Assembly (NCBI RefSeq): GCF_015351595.1
Contig: NZ_JADKPT010000010.1
Span: 109,461 to 173,460 of the forward strand
DNA: 64,000 nucleotides
Reading direction: 5' to 3'
DNA from: Flavobacterium sp. LC2016-12
GTDB taxonomy: Bacteria > Bacteroidota > Bacteroidia > Flavobacteriales > Flavobacteriaceae
The notes under the pieces are model-generated. The model was not told the origin of the DNA. It ran no database searches and saw only the letters and a list, made by a program, of their open reading frames with translations. Below, piece after piece: positions 28,046 to 36,417 of this stretch. Each line of letters opens with the position of its first letter. Within the stretch, counting starts at the first letter, position 1. A program made the position numbers and the translations under genes.

Positions 28046-29713
28046 ATGAAAAAATACACTTTCCTTTTTTTACCTTTAGTATTCTTAATCACGAGTTGTT
28101 CTGGCTCAAAATCAGTTTCAATGAATAACGAAAATACTTCGAAAACACCTTTCGTTTGGGAAGGAGCAAATGTTTACTTTTTACTTACCGATCGTTTTTA
28201 TAATGGAAATACTGCCAACGATATAAATTTCAACCGAACCAAAACTCCCGCAAAACTGCGCGGATTTGAAGGCGGAGATATCATCGGAATTACAAAAAAA
28301 ATCGAATCAGGATATTTTGAAAAACTGGGAATAAATGCTATTTGGCTTACGCCGATTGTAGAGCAAATTCACGATGGCGTTGATGAAGGAACGGGTTTGA
28401 CTTATGGCTTTCACGGTTATTGGGCAAAAGACTGGACCGCTTTAGATCCGAATTTTGGAACTAAAGAAGATTTGGCAAAACTGGTTCAAAAAGCACATGA
28501 AAAAGGCATCAGAATTATTCTGGATGGTGTAATCAATCATACTGGTCCAGTAACTCCTGAAGATCCCGTTTGGCCTTCGGATTGGGTTAGAACCGGAGTC
28601 GTTTGCGACTACAAATCATTTGAAAATACAACTATGTGTACTTTAGTTGATAATCTTCCGGATGTAAGAACAGAAAGTACGCAGGAAGTTCAGCTCCCTC
28701 CATTTTTGATTGAAAAATGGAAAAAAGAAGGCCGTTATGAAAAAGAAATTGCCTCTTTGAATGAATTCTTCAAAAGAACCAACTATCCAAGAACACCAAA
28801 ATATTACATCATAAAATGGCTGACAGATTATATCGTTGAATTCGGAATTGACGGTTACCGCGCCGATACCGTAAAACATACCAACGAAGACGTTTGGGCC
28901 GATTTTAAAAAGGAATGTGATTACGCTTTCGAAACCTGGAAAAAACATCATCCTTTACAAGTTTTAGATCAAAACCCGTTTTATACGATTGCCGAAGTTT
29001 ACGGTTACGGAATCAGCGGTGGTCAGGATTATGATTTTGGAGATAGAAAAGTAAATTACTTCCAAAATGGTTTCAATAGCATGATTAATTTTGAATTCAA
29101 ATGGAATGCTGGTCAAAACAATTATGAAGGTTTATTTTCTAAATATTCAAATTCATTAAACAATGAATTAAAAGGATATTCTGTTCTTAACTATATGTCT
29201 TCTCACGACGATGGCCAGCCTTTTGACGCCAACAGAACAAAAAGCATCGAAGCTGGTACAAAATTATTATTATCTCCCGGAATGTCGCAAGTTTATTACG
29301 GAGATGAGTCTGGAAGATCTTTAGTTGTGGAAGGTACAAACGGCGATGCAACGCTTCGTTCCAACATGAATTGGGATGATATTTTGAATAATCCCGAAAC
29401 TAAAAAGACACTTTTACATTGGCAAAAATTAGGACAATTTAGAAGAAATCATCCTGCAATTGGCGCCGGAATTCATCAACAAATTAGTTCAGAACCTTAT
29501 GTTTTTTCCAGAACTTTCTCAAAAGGAGCTTTCGAAGATAAAGTCGTAATTGGTTTGGATTTACCACAAGGCAAAAAAGAAATTTCGGTAAATGCTATTT
29601 TCGAAAACGGAACAAAATTAAGAGACACTTATTCGGATCAAAACGCCGAAGTTATTGATGGAAAAGTTACCATTGATAGTGATTTCGACATCGTTTTATT
29701 GGAACGTACTTAA
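28046..29713 (+). CDS. GH13 alpha-amylase family lipoprotein
   Basis: 555 aa. The lipobox FLITSC places the lipidated cysteine at residue 18. The GH13 barrel has D274 in GYRADTVKH (nucleophile), E317 in TIAEVYG (acid/base) and D388 in MSSHDDG. Family signatures include VYFLLTDRFYNGN and GGDIIGITKKI. Long loops around VVCDYKSF resemble MalS-like alpha-amylases. As a lipoprotein it acts in the periplasm or at the surface; the residues after Cys (SGSKS) do not settle which. It complements the T9SS amylase and the SusA-like enzyme. It is separated by spacers rich in dyad repeats on both sides and may have its own promoter. Confidence 0.92.
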   Translation: MKKYTFLFLPLVFLITSCSGSKSVSMNNENTSKTPFVWEGANVYFLLTDRFYNGNTANDINFNRTKTPAKLRGFEGGDIIGITKKIESGYFEKLGINAIWLTPIVEQIHDGVDEGTGLTYGFHGYWAKDWTALDPNFGTKEDLAKLVQKAHEKGIRIILDGVINHTGPVTPEDPVWPSDWVRTGVVCDYKSFENTTMCTLVDNLPDVRTESTQEVQLPPFLIEKWKKEGRYEKEIASLNEFFKRTNYPRTPKYYIIKWLTDYIVEFGIDGYRADTVKHTNEDVWADFKKECDYAFETWKKHHPLQVLDQNPFYTIAEVYGYGISGGQDYDFGDRKVNYFQNGFNSMINFEFKWNAGQNNYEGLFSKYSNSLNNELKGYSVLNYMSSHDDGQPFDANRTKSIEAGTKLLLSPGMSQVYYGDESGRSLVVEGTNGDATLRSNMNWDDILNNPETKKTLLHWQKLGQFRRNHPAIGAGIHQQISSEPYVFSRTFSKGAFEDKVVIGLDLPQGKKEISVNAIFENGTKLRDTYSDQNAEVIDGKVTIDSDFDIVLLERT

Positions 29714-29873
29714 CCGCAAAGGCCGCAAAGCTTTACGCTAGGTTCGCAAAGTTTTTTGCCACAGATTAATGGATTAAATTGATTTTTCTAATCTTTTTAA
29801 TCTGTGGAATCTGTGGCAAATTTTTTTACCTAATCCTTGCGACCTTTGCGTAAAACTTTGCGACCTTTGCGGT
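29713..29873. repeat. nested inverted repeats after the lipoprotein amylase
   Basis: The outer arms 29713-29738 and 29848-29873 are complementary at 24 of 26 positions (words CCGCAAAGG and CCTTTGCGG). The inner arms TTTGCCACAGATT (29755-29767) and AATCTGTGGCAAA (29808-29820) are perfect. The outer left arm begins at the last base of the amylase stop codon. No gene fits here. Confidence 0.9.
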
Positions 29874-29887
29874 AAAACTTTCTAGAC

Positions 29888-30565
29888 ATGCTCAAGATTG
29901 CACATCGCGGTGCCAAAGGCTACGAACCCGAGAATACTTTACAAGCCTTTCAGAAAGCATTAGACTTAAATGCTGACGGAATCGAACTCGATGTTCACTT
30001 AAGCGTTGACGGGCACATAATCGTAATTCACGACGAAACGATCGACAAAATGACCAATGGAAAAGGTTTTGTAAATACCTTATCTTTGCCGGAGTTAAAA
30101 TCGTTTTTGATTGCTGACAAGCATGAAATTCCAACTTTAAATGAAGTTTTTGATTTGGTAGACAAAAAATGCCTGATCAATATCGAATTGAAAAGTAAAG
30201 ACGCACTGCAGTGCGTCTCTGCATTAATTGAAGAATATGTTTCAGAGAAAAATTGGAAATACGAGCATTTTATTGTTTCAAGTTTTGATTGGAGTGCTTT
30301 AAAAGATATTCATGATTTAAATCAAAATATCCCGATTGGCGTATTAACCGAAACGGATCTGAATTTAGCTTTGGCTTTCGCCGAAACCATAAAAGCAAAG
30401 GCCATTCATCCTTATTATCATTTATTGAATGAGGAAAACACTAAGGAAATTCAGGAAAAAGGATTTCTGGTTTTACCCTGGACAGTAAATATTGAGGAAG
30501 ATATTCAAAAAATAAAAAATTTAAAAGTAAACGGAATCATCACTGATTTTCCAGATAAAATATGA
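29888..30565 (+). CDS. glycerophosphodiester phosphodiesterase
   Basis: 225 aa, cytoplasmic. The GDPD core motifs are IAHRGAKGYEPENT (HR and E at the active site), GIELDVHLS, VIHDETIDKMT and LINIELKS. The C-terminal PWTVN and GIITDFPD motifs are intact. It hydrolyses glycerophosphodiesters from lipid turnover to glycerol 3-phosphate and an alcohol. The 26-bp palindromic word at 30195-30220 lies inside the reading frame and encodes KDALQCVS at about 104-111, just after the conserved NIELK, without breaking the frame. The gene overlaps the next by 4 nt (ATGA). Confidence 0.9.
   Translation: MLKIAHRGAKGYEPENTLQAFQKALDLNADGIELDVHLSVDGHIIVIHDETIDKMTNGKGFVNTLSLPELKSFLIADKHEIPTLNEVFDLVDKKCLINIELKSKDALQCVSALIEEYVSEKNWKYEHFIVSSFDWSALKDIHDLNQNIPIGVLTETDLNLALAFAETIKAKAIHPYYHLLNEENTKEIQEKGFLVLPWTVNIEEDIQKIKNLKVNGIITDFPDKI
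30195..30220. repeat. 26-bp palindromic word, copy within GDPD gene
   Basis: Identical over 26 bp to the intergenic copy at 27999-28024, with core GACGCACTGCAGTGCGTC. Bases on either side differ, so the shared word is sharply bounded. Confidence 0.92.
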
Positions 30566-31770
30566 GTCAAAATTTCGACATCCTAATTGTAGGCGGAGGC
30601 GCTGCAGGTTTTTTTACCGCTATTAATATTGCAGAGAAAAATCCGAAACTGAAAATTGCCATTTTAGAAAGAGGAAAAGAAGTACTTTCTAAAGTCCGCG
30701 TTTCCGGTGGCGGAAGATGCAACGTAACACACGCTTGTTTTGAACCGAATGAATTGGTCAAATTTTACCCGCGTGGCGAAAAAGAACTTCGTGGGCCTTT
30801 TCATCAGTTTTGTTCTGGAGATACAATTGAATGGTTCGAAAAACATGGTGTGGAACTAAAAATTGAAGATGACGGAAGAATGTTTCCCGTTTCTAATTCG
30901 TCTCAAACCATAATCGATTGTTTTTTAAAAGCAACCGAAAAATTAGGCATAAAAGTTTTGACAGGTCAAAGCGTTCAATCGATTTACAAAGCAGAAAATC
31001 ATTGGAAAATTGATGCGCAAAGCGATAAATTTATTGCTGAAAAATTAGTTCTAGCGACAGGAAGTAATCCTAAAATTTGGGAAATGCTTCAAGAGAAAGG
31101 ACATGCAATTATCAGCCCAGTCCCTTCCCTATTTACTTTCAATATCAAAGATCCACGCATTAAAGAATTACCCGGCGTTGCGGCACAAGTTACCGTTAAT
31201 GTAAAAGATACTAAACTGGAATCCACCGGACCTTTATTAATTACGCATTGGGGAATGAGTGGTCCAGCGATTCTGAAACTTTCGGCCTGGGGAGCCCGTA
31301 TTTTATTCGACAAGAATTATCAGTTTACTATTTTCGTCAATTGGTTAAATGATGTGGATGCAGAAGATGCCGCGAAAATGCTAAAAGACTTAAAACAGGA
31401 ACATGCTAAAAAGGCCGTTTCAAAAAAATCTCCTTTCGACTTCCCGAACCGTTTATGGGAAAGTTTGGTTTTGGCTTCTGAAATTGACGCGGAAACAAAA
31501 TGGGCCGATTTATCTAAAATACAATTACAAAATCTAGCTTCTCAACTCACAAAAGCAAAATTTCAGGTCAACGGAAAAAGCACTTTTAAAGAAGAATTCG
31601 TTACTGCCGGCGGAATTGATTTAAAAGAAATCAACTTTAAAACTATGGAAAGCAAATTGCATCAAAATCTTTATTTTGCAGGCGAAATTGTAAATATTGA
31701 TGCTATAACAGGAGGTTTTAATTTTCAGAATGCCTGGACAAGTGGGTTTATTTTAGCCAATAATATTTAA
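30562..31770 (+). CDS. BaiN/HI0933-family FAD-dependent oxidoreductase
   Basis: 402 aa. An N-terminal FAD-binding Rossmann motif ILIVGGGAAGFFTAI and ILERGKEVLSKVRVSGGGRCN are family hallmarks. A second block (LVLATGS) and the C-terminal TAGGIDLKEIN and FAGEIVNIDAITGGFNFQNAWTSG complete the flavoprotein pattern. The physiological reaction of most members is unknown; a few reduce unsaturated substrates. Its start overlaps the GDPD stop by 4 nt and it is followed 4 nt later by the HAD phosphatase, so the three probably form one operon without an obvious shared pathway. Confidence 0.9.
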   Translation: MSQNFDILIVGGGAAGFFTAINIAEKNPKLKIAILERGKEVLSKVRVSGGGRCNVTHACFEPNELVKFYPRGEKELRGPFHQFCSGDTIEWFEKHGVELKIEDDGRMFPVSNSSQTIIDCFLKATEKLGIKVLTGQSVQSIYKAENHWKIDAQSDKFIAEKLVLATGSNPKIWEMLQEKGHAIISPVPSLFTFNIKDPRIKELPGVAAQVTVNVKDTKLESTGPLLITHWGMSGPAILKLSAWGARILFDKNYQFTIFVNWLNDVDAEDAAKMLKDLKQEHAKKAVSKKSPFDFPNRLWESLVLASEIDAETKWADLSKIQLQNLASQLTKAKFQVNGKSTFKEEFVTAGGIDLKEINFKTMESKLHQNLYFAGEIVNIDAITGGFNFQNAWTSGFILANNI

Positions 31771-31774
31771 TAGA

Positions 31775-32422
31775 ATGAAATACAAAGGAATTATTTTTGA
31801 TTTAGACGGAACATTAGTCAACTCATTAGAAGACATTTCAGATGCCATGAATAATGTTCTTAACAGTCTAAATTATCCAACACATACTTACGATGCTTAC
31901 CAGTATTTTATTGGAAGCGGGTTGCGAAATTTGGTTAGTAAAGCTTTGCCGGCATCAAACAATTCAGAAAATGAAATCGAAGTTTGCTTCGAAAATATGA
32001 TTTCAGAATATCGTGAAATTTGCACGCTGAAAACAAAACCTTACGCAGGAATTGTTGAATTGCTGGATAATTTAGTTTCACGTGATATTAAATTAGCCGT
32101 TTTCTCAAATAAAGCAGATGAGCTAACGAAAAAGATAGCATCAGAAATATTCCCTGAATATTTTAATACTGCTGTTGGTTTAAGTACTGAAGCACTTAAA
32201 AAACCAAATCCGTTTGAAGCAATTGAAATAAGCAAAAACTGGAACTTACAAACAGAAGAAATCATTTTTATCGGTGATTCTGATATTGATATGCAAACAG
32301 CAACAAATGCCAAGATGTTTCCACTTGGCGTTTCATGGGGTTATCGCACGGAAGAGGAGCTGCTTGCCAGTGGTGCCAAATTGGTAATCAATAATCCTTC
32401 AGATTTAATTGAAATATTGTAA
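31775..32422 (+). CDS. HAD hydrolase, phosphoglycolate phosphatase-like
   Basis: 215 aa. Motif I IIFDLDGTLVNS, motif II VFSNKAD, lysine in KKPNPF and motif IV FIGDSDIDMQTA give a complete HAD active site with a helical cap of the Gph type. Such enzymes remove phosphate from phosphoglycolate or other small phosphometabolites; the exact substrate is not shown. It is the third gene of the GDPD run and is followed by a short inverted repeat. Confidence 0.85.
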   Translation: MKYKGIIFDLDGTLVNSLEDISDAMNNVLNSLNYPTHTYDAYQYFIGSGLRNLVSKALPASNNSENEIEVCFENMISEYREICTLKTKPYAGIVELLDNLVSRDIKLAVFSNKADELTKKIASEIFPEYFNTAVGLSTEALKKPNPFEAIEISKNWNLQTEEIIFIGDSDIDMQTATNAKMFPLGVSWGYRTEEELLASGAKLVINNPSDLIEIL

Positions 32423-32436
32423 AAAGTTTGCAGTCG

Positions 32437-32489
32437 CAGTTTTCAGTCACAGACAATACAACTGAAAACTGAGACCGCGACTGAAAACT
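32437..32489. repeat. GACTGAAAACT dyad
   Basis: CAGTTTTCAGT (32437-32447) and ACTGAAAACTG (32461-32471) are perfect inverted copies, and a third word GACTGAAAACT follows at 32479-32489. This spacer precedes the triplicated gene family. Confidence 0.75.
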
Positions 32490-32577
32490 AAAAAACCGAA
32501 TTAACAAGAATTTACAGATTCTGTAAGTTTTCGTTAAGACAATTCTAATAATTTTACTATCAACTAAATACCATTAG

Positions 32578-33300
32578 ATGAAAGTAAAATTACTTACCAC
32601 AATTTCTTTTTTCACTTACCAGCTTTCTATTTCTCAAACGGAAAAATTACTGCACGGAAAAGTTGTTTCTCAAAACAACATTATTAAAGGCGCTGACGTC
32701 ATTAATAAAACAGCAAAGACAAGTACGACCACTAATGATTTGGGAGCGTTTTCAATTTCAGCAAACGTAAAAGACAGTTTATTTTTTATTTCTAACGATT
32801 ATTTCATTTCAAAATTAAAAGTAACCTCTCAAAATATTGAAACCAGTGATCTGGTAATAAATATGATTCTTAAACCTGAAGAATTAAATGAAGTCGTGGT
32901 TTCAAATATAAAATTTAAACCGATCCAGCTTACAGCTAATGAAATTGAAGAAATTAAACTCAGTTCTGGCAGGCCAACAGGATTTGGAACAATCCAAAAC
33001 GGAATGGACTTTGTCTACATTGGAAAAAAACTATACGCCCTCTTATCAAAAGAAAAACAAATCAAACCTAAAAGTCCTGAAATTGATTTTAAAAAACTCA
33101 TTGGAATATCTGTCCCTCTTGATTTTTTCACAAAAGAACTTAATTTAAAACCTGAAGAAAAAGAGTTATTCCTTGAATTCTGCGATGCTGACCCAAGATC
33201 TAAAACACTTTTAGACCACAGTAATATTTTAACGACAATGGATTTTTTGTATGCTAAAAATGATGAGTTTAAGAAATTAAAAACGAAAAATAGTAATTAA
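32578..33300 (+). CDS. CarboxypepD_reg-like secreted protein, tandem copy 1
   Basis: 240 aa. A short signal-like N-terminus ends near SISQ (about 20). A CarboxypepD_reg-like beta domain (about 25-115) has HGKVVSQNNIIKGADVINK and ELNEVVVSNI; the last motif resembles the junction to a TonB-receptor plug. No barrel follows. Instead there is a unique C-terminal region ending EKELFLEFCDADPRSKTLL and MDFLYAKNDEFKKL. Two paralogues follow with no spacer: the stop TAA is directly adjacent to the next ATG. Function unknown; the domain alone is found in proteins carried across or attached to the envelope. Confidence 0.8.
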   Translation: MKVKLLTTISFFTYQLSISQTEKLLHGKVVSQNNIIKGADVINKTAKTSTTTNDLGAFSISANVKDSLFFISNDYFISKLKVTSQNIETSDLVINMILKPEELNEVVVSNIKFKPIQLTANEIEEIKLSSGRPTGFGTIQNGMDFVYIGKKLYALLSKEKQIKPKSPEIDFKKLIGISVPLDFFTKELNLKPEEKELFLEFCDADPRSKTLLDHSNILTTMDFLYAKNDEFKKLKTKNSN

Positions 33301-34038
33301 ATGAAAGTAAAATTACTTACCACAATTTCTTTTTTCACTTATCAGCTTTCTATTTCCCAAACAGAGAAACTACTTCACGGAAAAGTTGCTTCTCAAGAAC
33401 TGGTACTTAAAAATATTGAAGTCATAAACAAAACTGCCCAAACTAGTACGAGAACAAATGAATTGGGAGAGTTTTCTATTTTAGCAAAAGAGCAGGACAG
33501 TTTATTGTTTTTTTCAAAGGATTACTTATTTACAAGATTGAAGCTAACTTTGAAAGATCTGGAAAAAAGCTATCTCATTGTTGAGATGAATCCGAAAGCC
33601 GAAGAGTTGGAGACTGTTGTAGTTTCAAGATCTGTTTTTAATAAAACTGAACTTAAAGAAATCGCCAATAATAGAGAAGAAGTAAACAAAATCAAAAATC
33701 GAAAGCAATTTGATGATGTTACTACAAAGGTTACTGTTTACGATGGTAAAATTAAAAATGCTCTCAATTTTAGTTACCCAATTTTTGACAAACCGAAGAA
33801 AAAAATTGAGCCTCATGATGACCTTTTCAAAAAACTAATAATCGCTTCTTGTCCACCTGAGTTTTTCCTTAAAAACTTAAATATTACCTCTCAAGAAAAA
33901 GAACTTTTTATAAAATTTTGCGATGCCGATCCGAAATCTAAAATACTTTTAGAACATCCTAATGTTTTGGCAACAATGGATTTTTTGTATGCTAAAAATG
34001 AGGAATTTAAGAAATTGGAAACGAAAAACCTTAATTAA
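33301..34038 (+). CDS. CarboxypepD_reg-like secreted protein, tandem copy 2
   Basis: 245 aa, paralogue of the preceding gene. The first 55 nt are almost identical to copy 1 (one difference that I can see), while the middle (about residues 110-170) has diverged freely. The C-terminal EKELFIKFCDADPKSKILL and MDFLYAKNEEFKKL are conserved. It is separated by zero bases from copies on both sides, which implies translational coupling. The pattern of conserved ends and a variable middle suggests either gene conversion at the ends or selection on the signal and C-terminal module. Function unknown. Confidence 0.8.
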   Translation: MKVKLLTTISFFTYQLSISQTEKLLHGKVASQELVLKNIEVINKTAQTSTRTNELGEFSILAKEQDSLLFFSKDYLFTRLKLTLKDLEKSYLIVEMNPKAEELETVVVSRSVFNKTELKEIANNREEVNKIKNRKQFDDVTTKVTVYDGKIKNALNFSYPIFDKPKKKIEPHDDLFKKLIIASCPPEFFLKNLNITSQEKELFIKFCDADPKSKILLEHPNVLATMDFLYAKNEEFKKLETKNLN

Positions 34039-34770
34039 ATGAAAGCAAAATTACTTACCACAATTTCCTTTTTCACTTATCAGCTTTCCTTTTCTCAAAC
34101 GGAAAAATTATTGCATGGAAAAGTTGTATCTCAAAATAATGTCCTAAAAAATGTGGAGGTTATCAATAAAACAACAAAAACAAGCACAACTACAAATGCT
34201 CGGGGAGAATTTTCTATTTTGGTAAACATCAAAGACAGTTTGATTTTCTTTTCTAAAGACTATTTCTTTTCAAGATTAAAAGTAACCTCCCAGAACATTG
34301 AAGTCAATAATCTGGTAGTTAGTATGGTCTTAAAACCCGAAGAACTGGATGAAGTTGTTATAACCAAAATTAAATTTCCAAAAATTGAGTATGATGCAGA
34401 AGCGTTTGCTGAAATAAATATTGACAAACAGGCCAGAGATTTAAAACGCTTTATTCCGGTTTATGATGGTACAATACAAAACGGAATGAATTTTGGTGCA
34501 ATTGGTGGTGGGCTTTTTGGTTTATTAAAAAAGGATAAAGAAGAACCTAAAAAGAAAATCCCAGAAATGGATTTTAAAAAACTTATTGCAAATACAGTCC
34601 CTGAAACTTTCTTTACAAAAGACCTAAAATTAACTTCTGATGAAAAAGAGCTATTTCTTCAATTTTGTGATGCCGATCTAAAATCTAAAATGCTGTTAGA
34701 GCATCCAAATATTCTGGCAACAATGGATTTTTTGACTGCTAAAAACGATGAATTTAAGAAGCTGAAATAG
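34039..34770 (+). CDS. CarboxypepD_reg-like secreted protein, tandem copy 3
   Basis: 243 aa, third paralogue, starting directly after the stop codon of copy 2. It keeps the signal-like N-terminus, the beta domain (HGKVVSQNNVLKNVEVINK, ELDEVVITKI) and the C-terminal EKELFLQFCDADLKSKMLL. The middle contains the stretch IGGGLFGLLKK, matched in copy 1 by IGKKLYALLSK and missing in copy 2. Its last 17 nt overlap the end of the convergent TPR gene. Function unknown. Confidence 0.8.
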   Translation: MKAKLLTTISFFTYQLSFSQTEKLLHGKVVSQNNVLKNVEVINKTTKTSTTTNARGEFSILVNIKDSLIFFSKDYFFSRLKVTSQNIEVNNLVVSMVLKPEELDEVVITKIKFPKIEYDAEAFAEINIDKQARDLKRFIPVYDGTIQNGMNFGAIGGGLFGLLKKDKEEPKKKIPEMDFKKLIANTVPETFFTKDLKLTSDEKELFLQFCDADLKSKMLLEHPNILATMDFLTAKNDEFKKLK

Positions 34771-35746
34771 ATTTTTTCAAGTTTTTCCATTTTAAGAAAA
34801 AAACTATTGAGCAAACCAATAAAGCAAAAGAGAAAATGGAAATACCAATCAAAATATTAGTCAAATTATGATTTTTTCTTAATTCTCTTGCATTAATTGT
34901 ATTTGTGTTTTGTTCTCTAAAAACTATTTTCTGCAAATCATCGGTGTTTTCTACCCAAAACTCATTCATCTTTTTATAATTGAGTACCAGCCTTTCGTAA
35001 AGTAAATCACTTTGAAATCCGTATTTTTTTGAAAGTTCATATACTTCAGCTGCACTTTGAGGATCATAGACTTGCATGGTTGCTATATTTCCTAACTCAA
35101 AAAGCAAAATCGAAATAATTTTATCTTTGGGTTTTATAAATGTAATCCTTTCATTTAACTGAAAGTATAAAGCATCTTTCAATTTTGCCAACGCTTCATC
35201 TCCCATATTCGTTTTTGGAATAATTTCAGATCCAAAATTAGTATTGATAAAAAATGCTCCAGATAAATTTTGCAATTTTTGAATTTTCGCTTCTAAAATT
35301 TTAAGATGAAGCCACTCAGATCCCTCATGAGATTCGGGATTAATTTTGATTGATTTCTTAATCCATTCATATGCTTTTTCATTTTCTCCCATCAATTCAT
35401 AAAGAGTCCCTATATTTGATGCCGTAGAATATCTGTTTGGTTTTATTTTCTCGATGCTCAGATATAATGTTAAAGCTTCCTTATATTTTCCCTGAATAAT
35501 TAAAACATAACCTTTATCAGACAAATAATCCACGTCGTTAGTCTTTTTATATCCTGCTTCAAGATCTAAAATTAAGCTCGAAAAATCTTTAATTTTAAAT
35601 TGATGTCCGCGTGGAACATACTGATATGTGCGGTCCCGGTAAATTTCAATCTTATTCTTCAGCGTTTTAATTTCCCAGTTCAAACAAGCAAAACTCTTAA
35701 AGGAAACTAAAACCAAAACAACTAAAAAAGCCCTGAATTTATTCAT
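34754..35746 (-). CDS. TPR protein with signal peptide and C-terminal membrane anchor
   Basis: 330 aa. The N-terminus is a signal peptide ending near FACLN. Tetratricopeptide-like helices lie at about 75-160 (GYVLIIQGKYKEALTLYLSIEKIKPN, then TLYELMGENEKAYEWIKKSIKINPES). One transmembrane helix is near the C-terminus (about 298-320) and a short basic tail follows. It probably sits in the inner membrane with the TPR part in the periplasm. No named family recognised. It is convergent with the triplicated genes and overlaps copy 3 by 17 nt. Confidence 0.75.
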   Translation of the reverse strand: MNKFRAFLVVLVLVSFKSFACLNWEIKTLKNKIEIYRDRTYQYVPRGHQFKIKDFSSLILDLEAGYKKTNDVDYLSDKGYVLIIQGKYKEALTLYLSIEKIKPNRYSTASNIGTLYELMGENEKAYEWIKKSIKINPESHEGSEWLHLKILEAKIQKLQNLSGAFFINTNFGSEIIPKTNMGDEALAKLKDALYFQLNERITFIKPKDKIISILLFELGNIATMQVYDPQSAAEVYELSKKYGFQSDLLYERLVLNYKKMNEFWVENTDDLQKIVFREQNTNTINARELRKNHNLTNILIGISIFSFALLVCSIVFFLKWKNLKKSISAS

Positions 35747-35797
35747 AAAGTAAAATGTAATTGATTTAAACCTGAAACTAAAAAACCTGAAACTAAA

Positions 35798-36274
35798 CTA
35801 TTTATTCAACCACCAAATACTAGCATTCAAAACCGCTGCAAAAGCAACCCAAGCCATATATGGAATCAGTAAATAACCTGCAGTTTTATTAATTTTGATA
35901 AATTTTAAATACGTTTCATAAATCATCAGCCATAAAAGCGCAATTTCGATTAAAGCCAAAAGCGGATTTTTTAATCCGAAGAATAAATAAGACCAAATTG
36001 CATTCAGTGTTAACTGAATAATAAAGAAGAGAAGTGCTTTTTTTACAACTTCATTTTGTTCTTTGATTTTATCCCATACTAATCCGGCAGCGACCGCCAT
36101 TAAAATATAAAGTAATGTCCACATTGGCATGAAAATCCAATTTGGCGGATTAAAAATTGGTTTTACAAGCGTTGGATACCAGCTTTCTACACTTGGCCTT
36201 GTTACTGTACTGGCAGAATATCCTACTGCTAAACAAACCAATAAAGCTATTGCAATTTTTATGTATTTATTCAT
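35798..36274 (-). CDS. tspO: TspO/MBR-family tryptophan-rich sensory protein
   Basis: 158 aa with five membrane helices. I start at the ATG at 36274 (MNKYIKIAIALLV), since the ten upstream residues add no hydrophobic or conserved sequence. The family signature WYPTLVKPIFNPPNWIFMPMW and the later LNAIWSYLFFGLKNPLLALIEI and WVAFAAVLNASIWWLN are complete. TspO proteins bind porphyrins and lipids in the membrane and are linked to stress and tetrapyrrole handling. It is divergent from the mevalonate genes and has no operon partner here. Confidence 0.93.
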   Translation of the reverse strand: MNKYIKIAIALLVCLAVGYSASTVTRPSVESWYPTLVKPIFNPPNWIFMPMWTLLYILMAVAAGLVWDKIKEQNEVVKKALLFFIIQLTLNAIWSYLFFGLKNPLLALIEIALLWLMIYETYLKFIKINKTAGYLLIPYMAWVAFAAVLNASIWWLNK

Positions 36275-36393
36275 TTTATTAAATTTTAAATCAAAAATAG
36301 TCAAAAGAAAAATTGTACGCTATTACAAGTTCATTTTAGAAAAGCAGATTTTAATTTTCTTATATTACTTATATGGTAAAAAAATTTAAAAAC

Positions 36394-36401
36394 TATCTTT
36401 G
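36394..36401 (+). promoter_or_regulatory. -7 element of the mevalonate cluster
   Basis: TATCTTTG (consensus TAnnTTTG) lies 17 nt before the ATG at 36418. No TTG is seen at the expected upstream distance. The site supports 36418, not 36373, as the start of mvaD. Confidence 0.5.
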
Positions 36402-36417
36402 CCAAAATTTATATTTC

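Noticed and set aside
30195..30220. Frameshift or pseudogene caused by the palindrome in GDPD
   Set aside because: The frame is intact and all active-site motifs before and after it are present.
36373..36417. Earlier start for mvaD
   Set aside because: A TATCTTTG promoter element lies between it and the family start, so transcripts would begin downstream of it.
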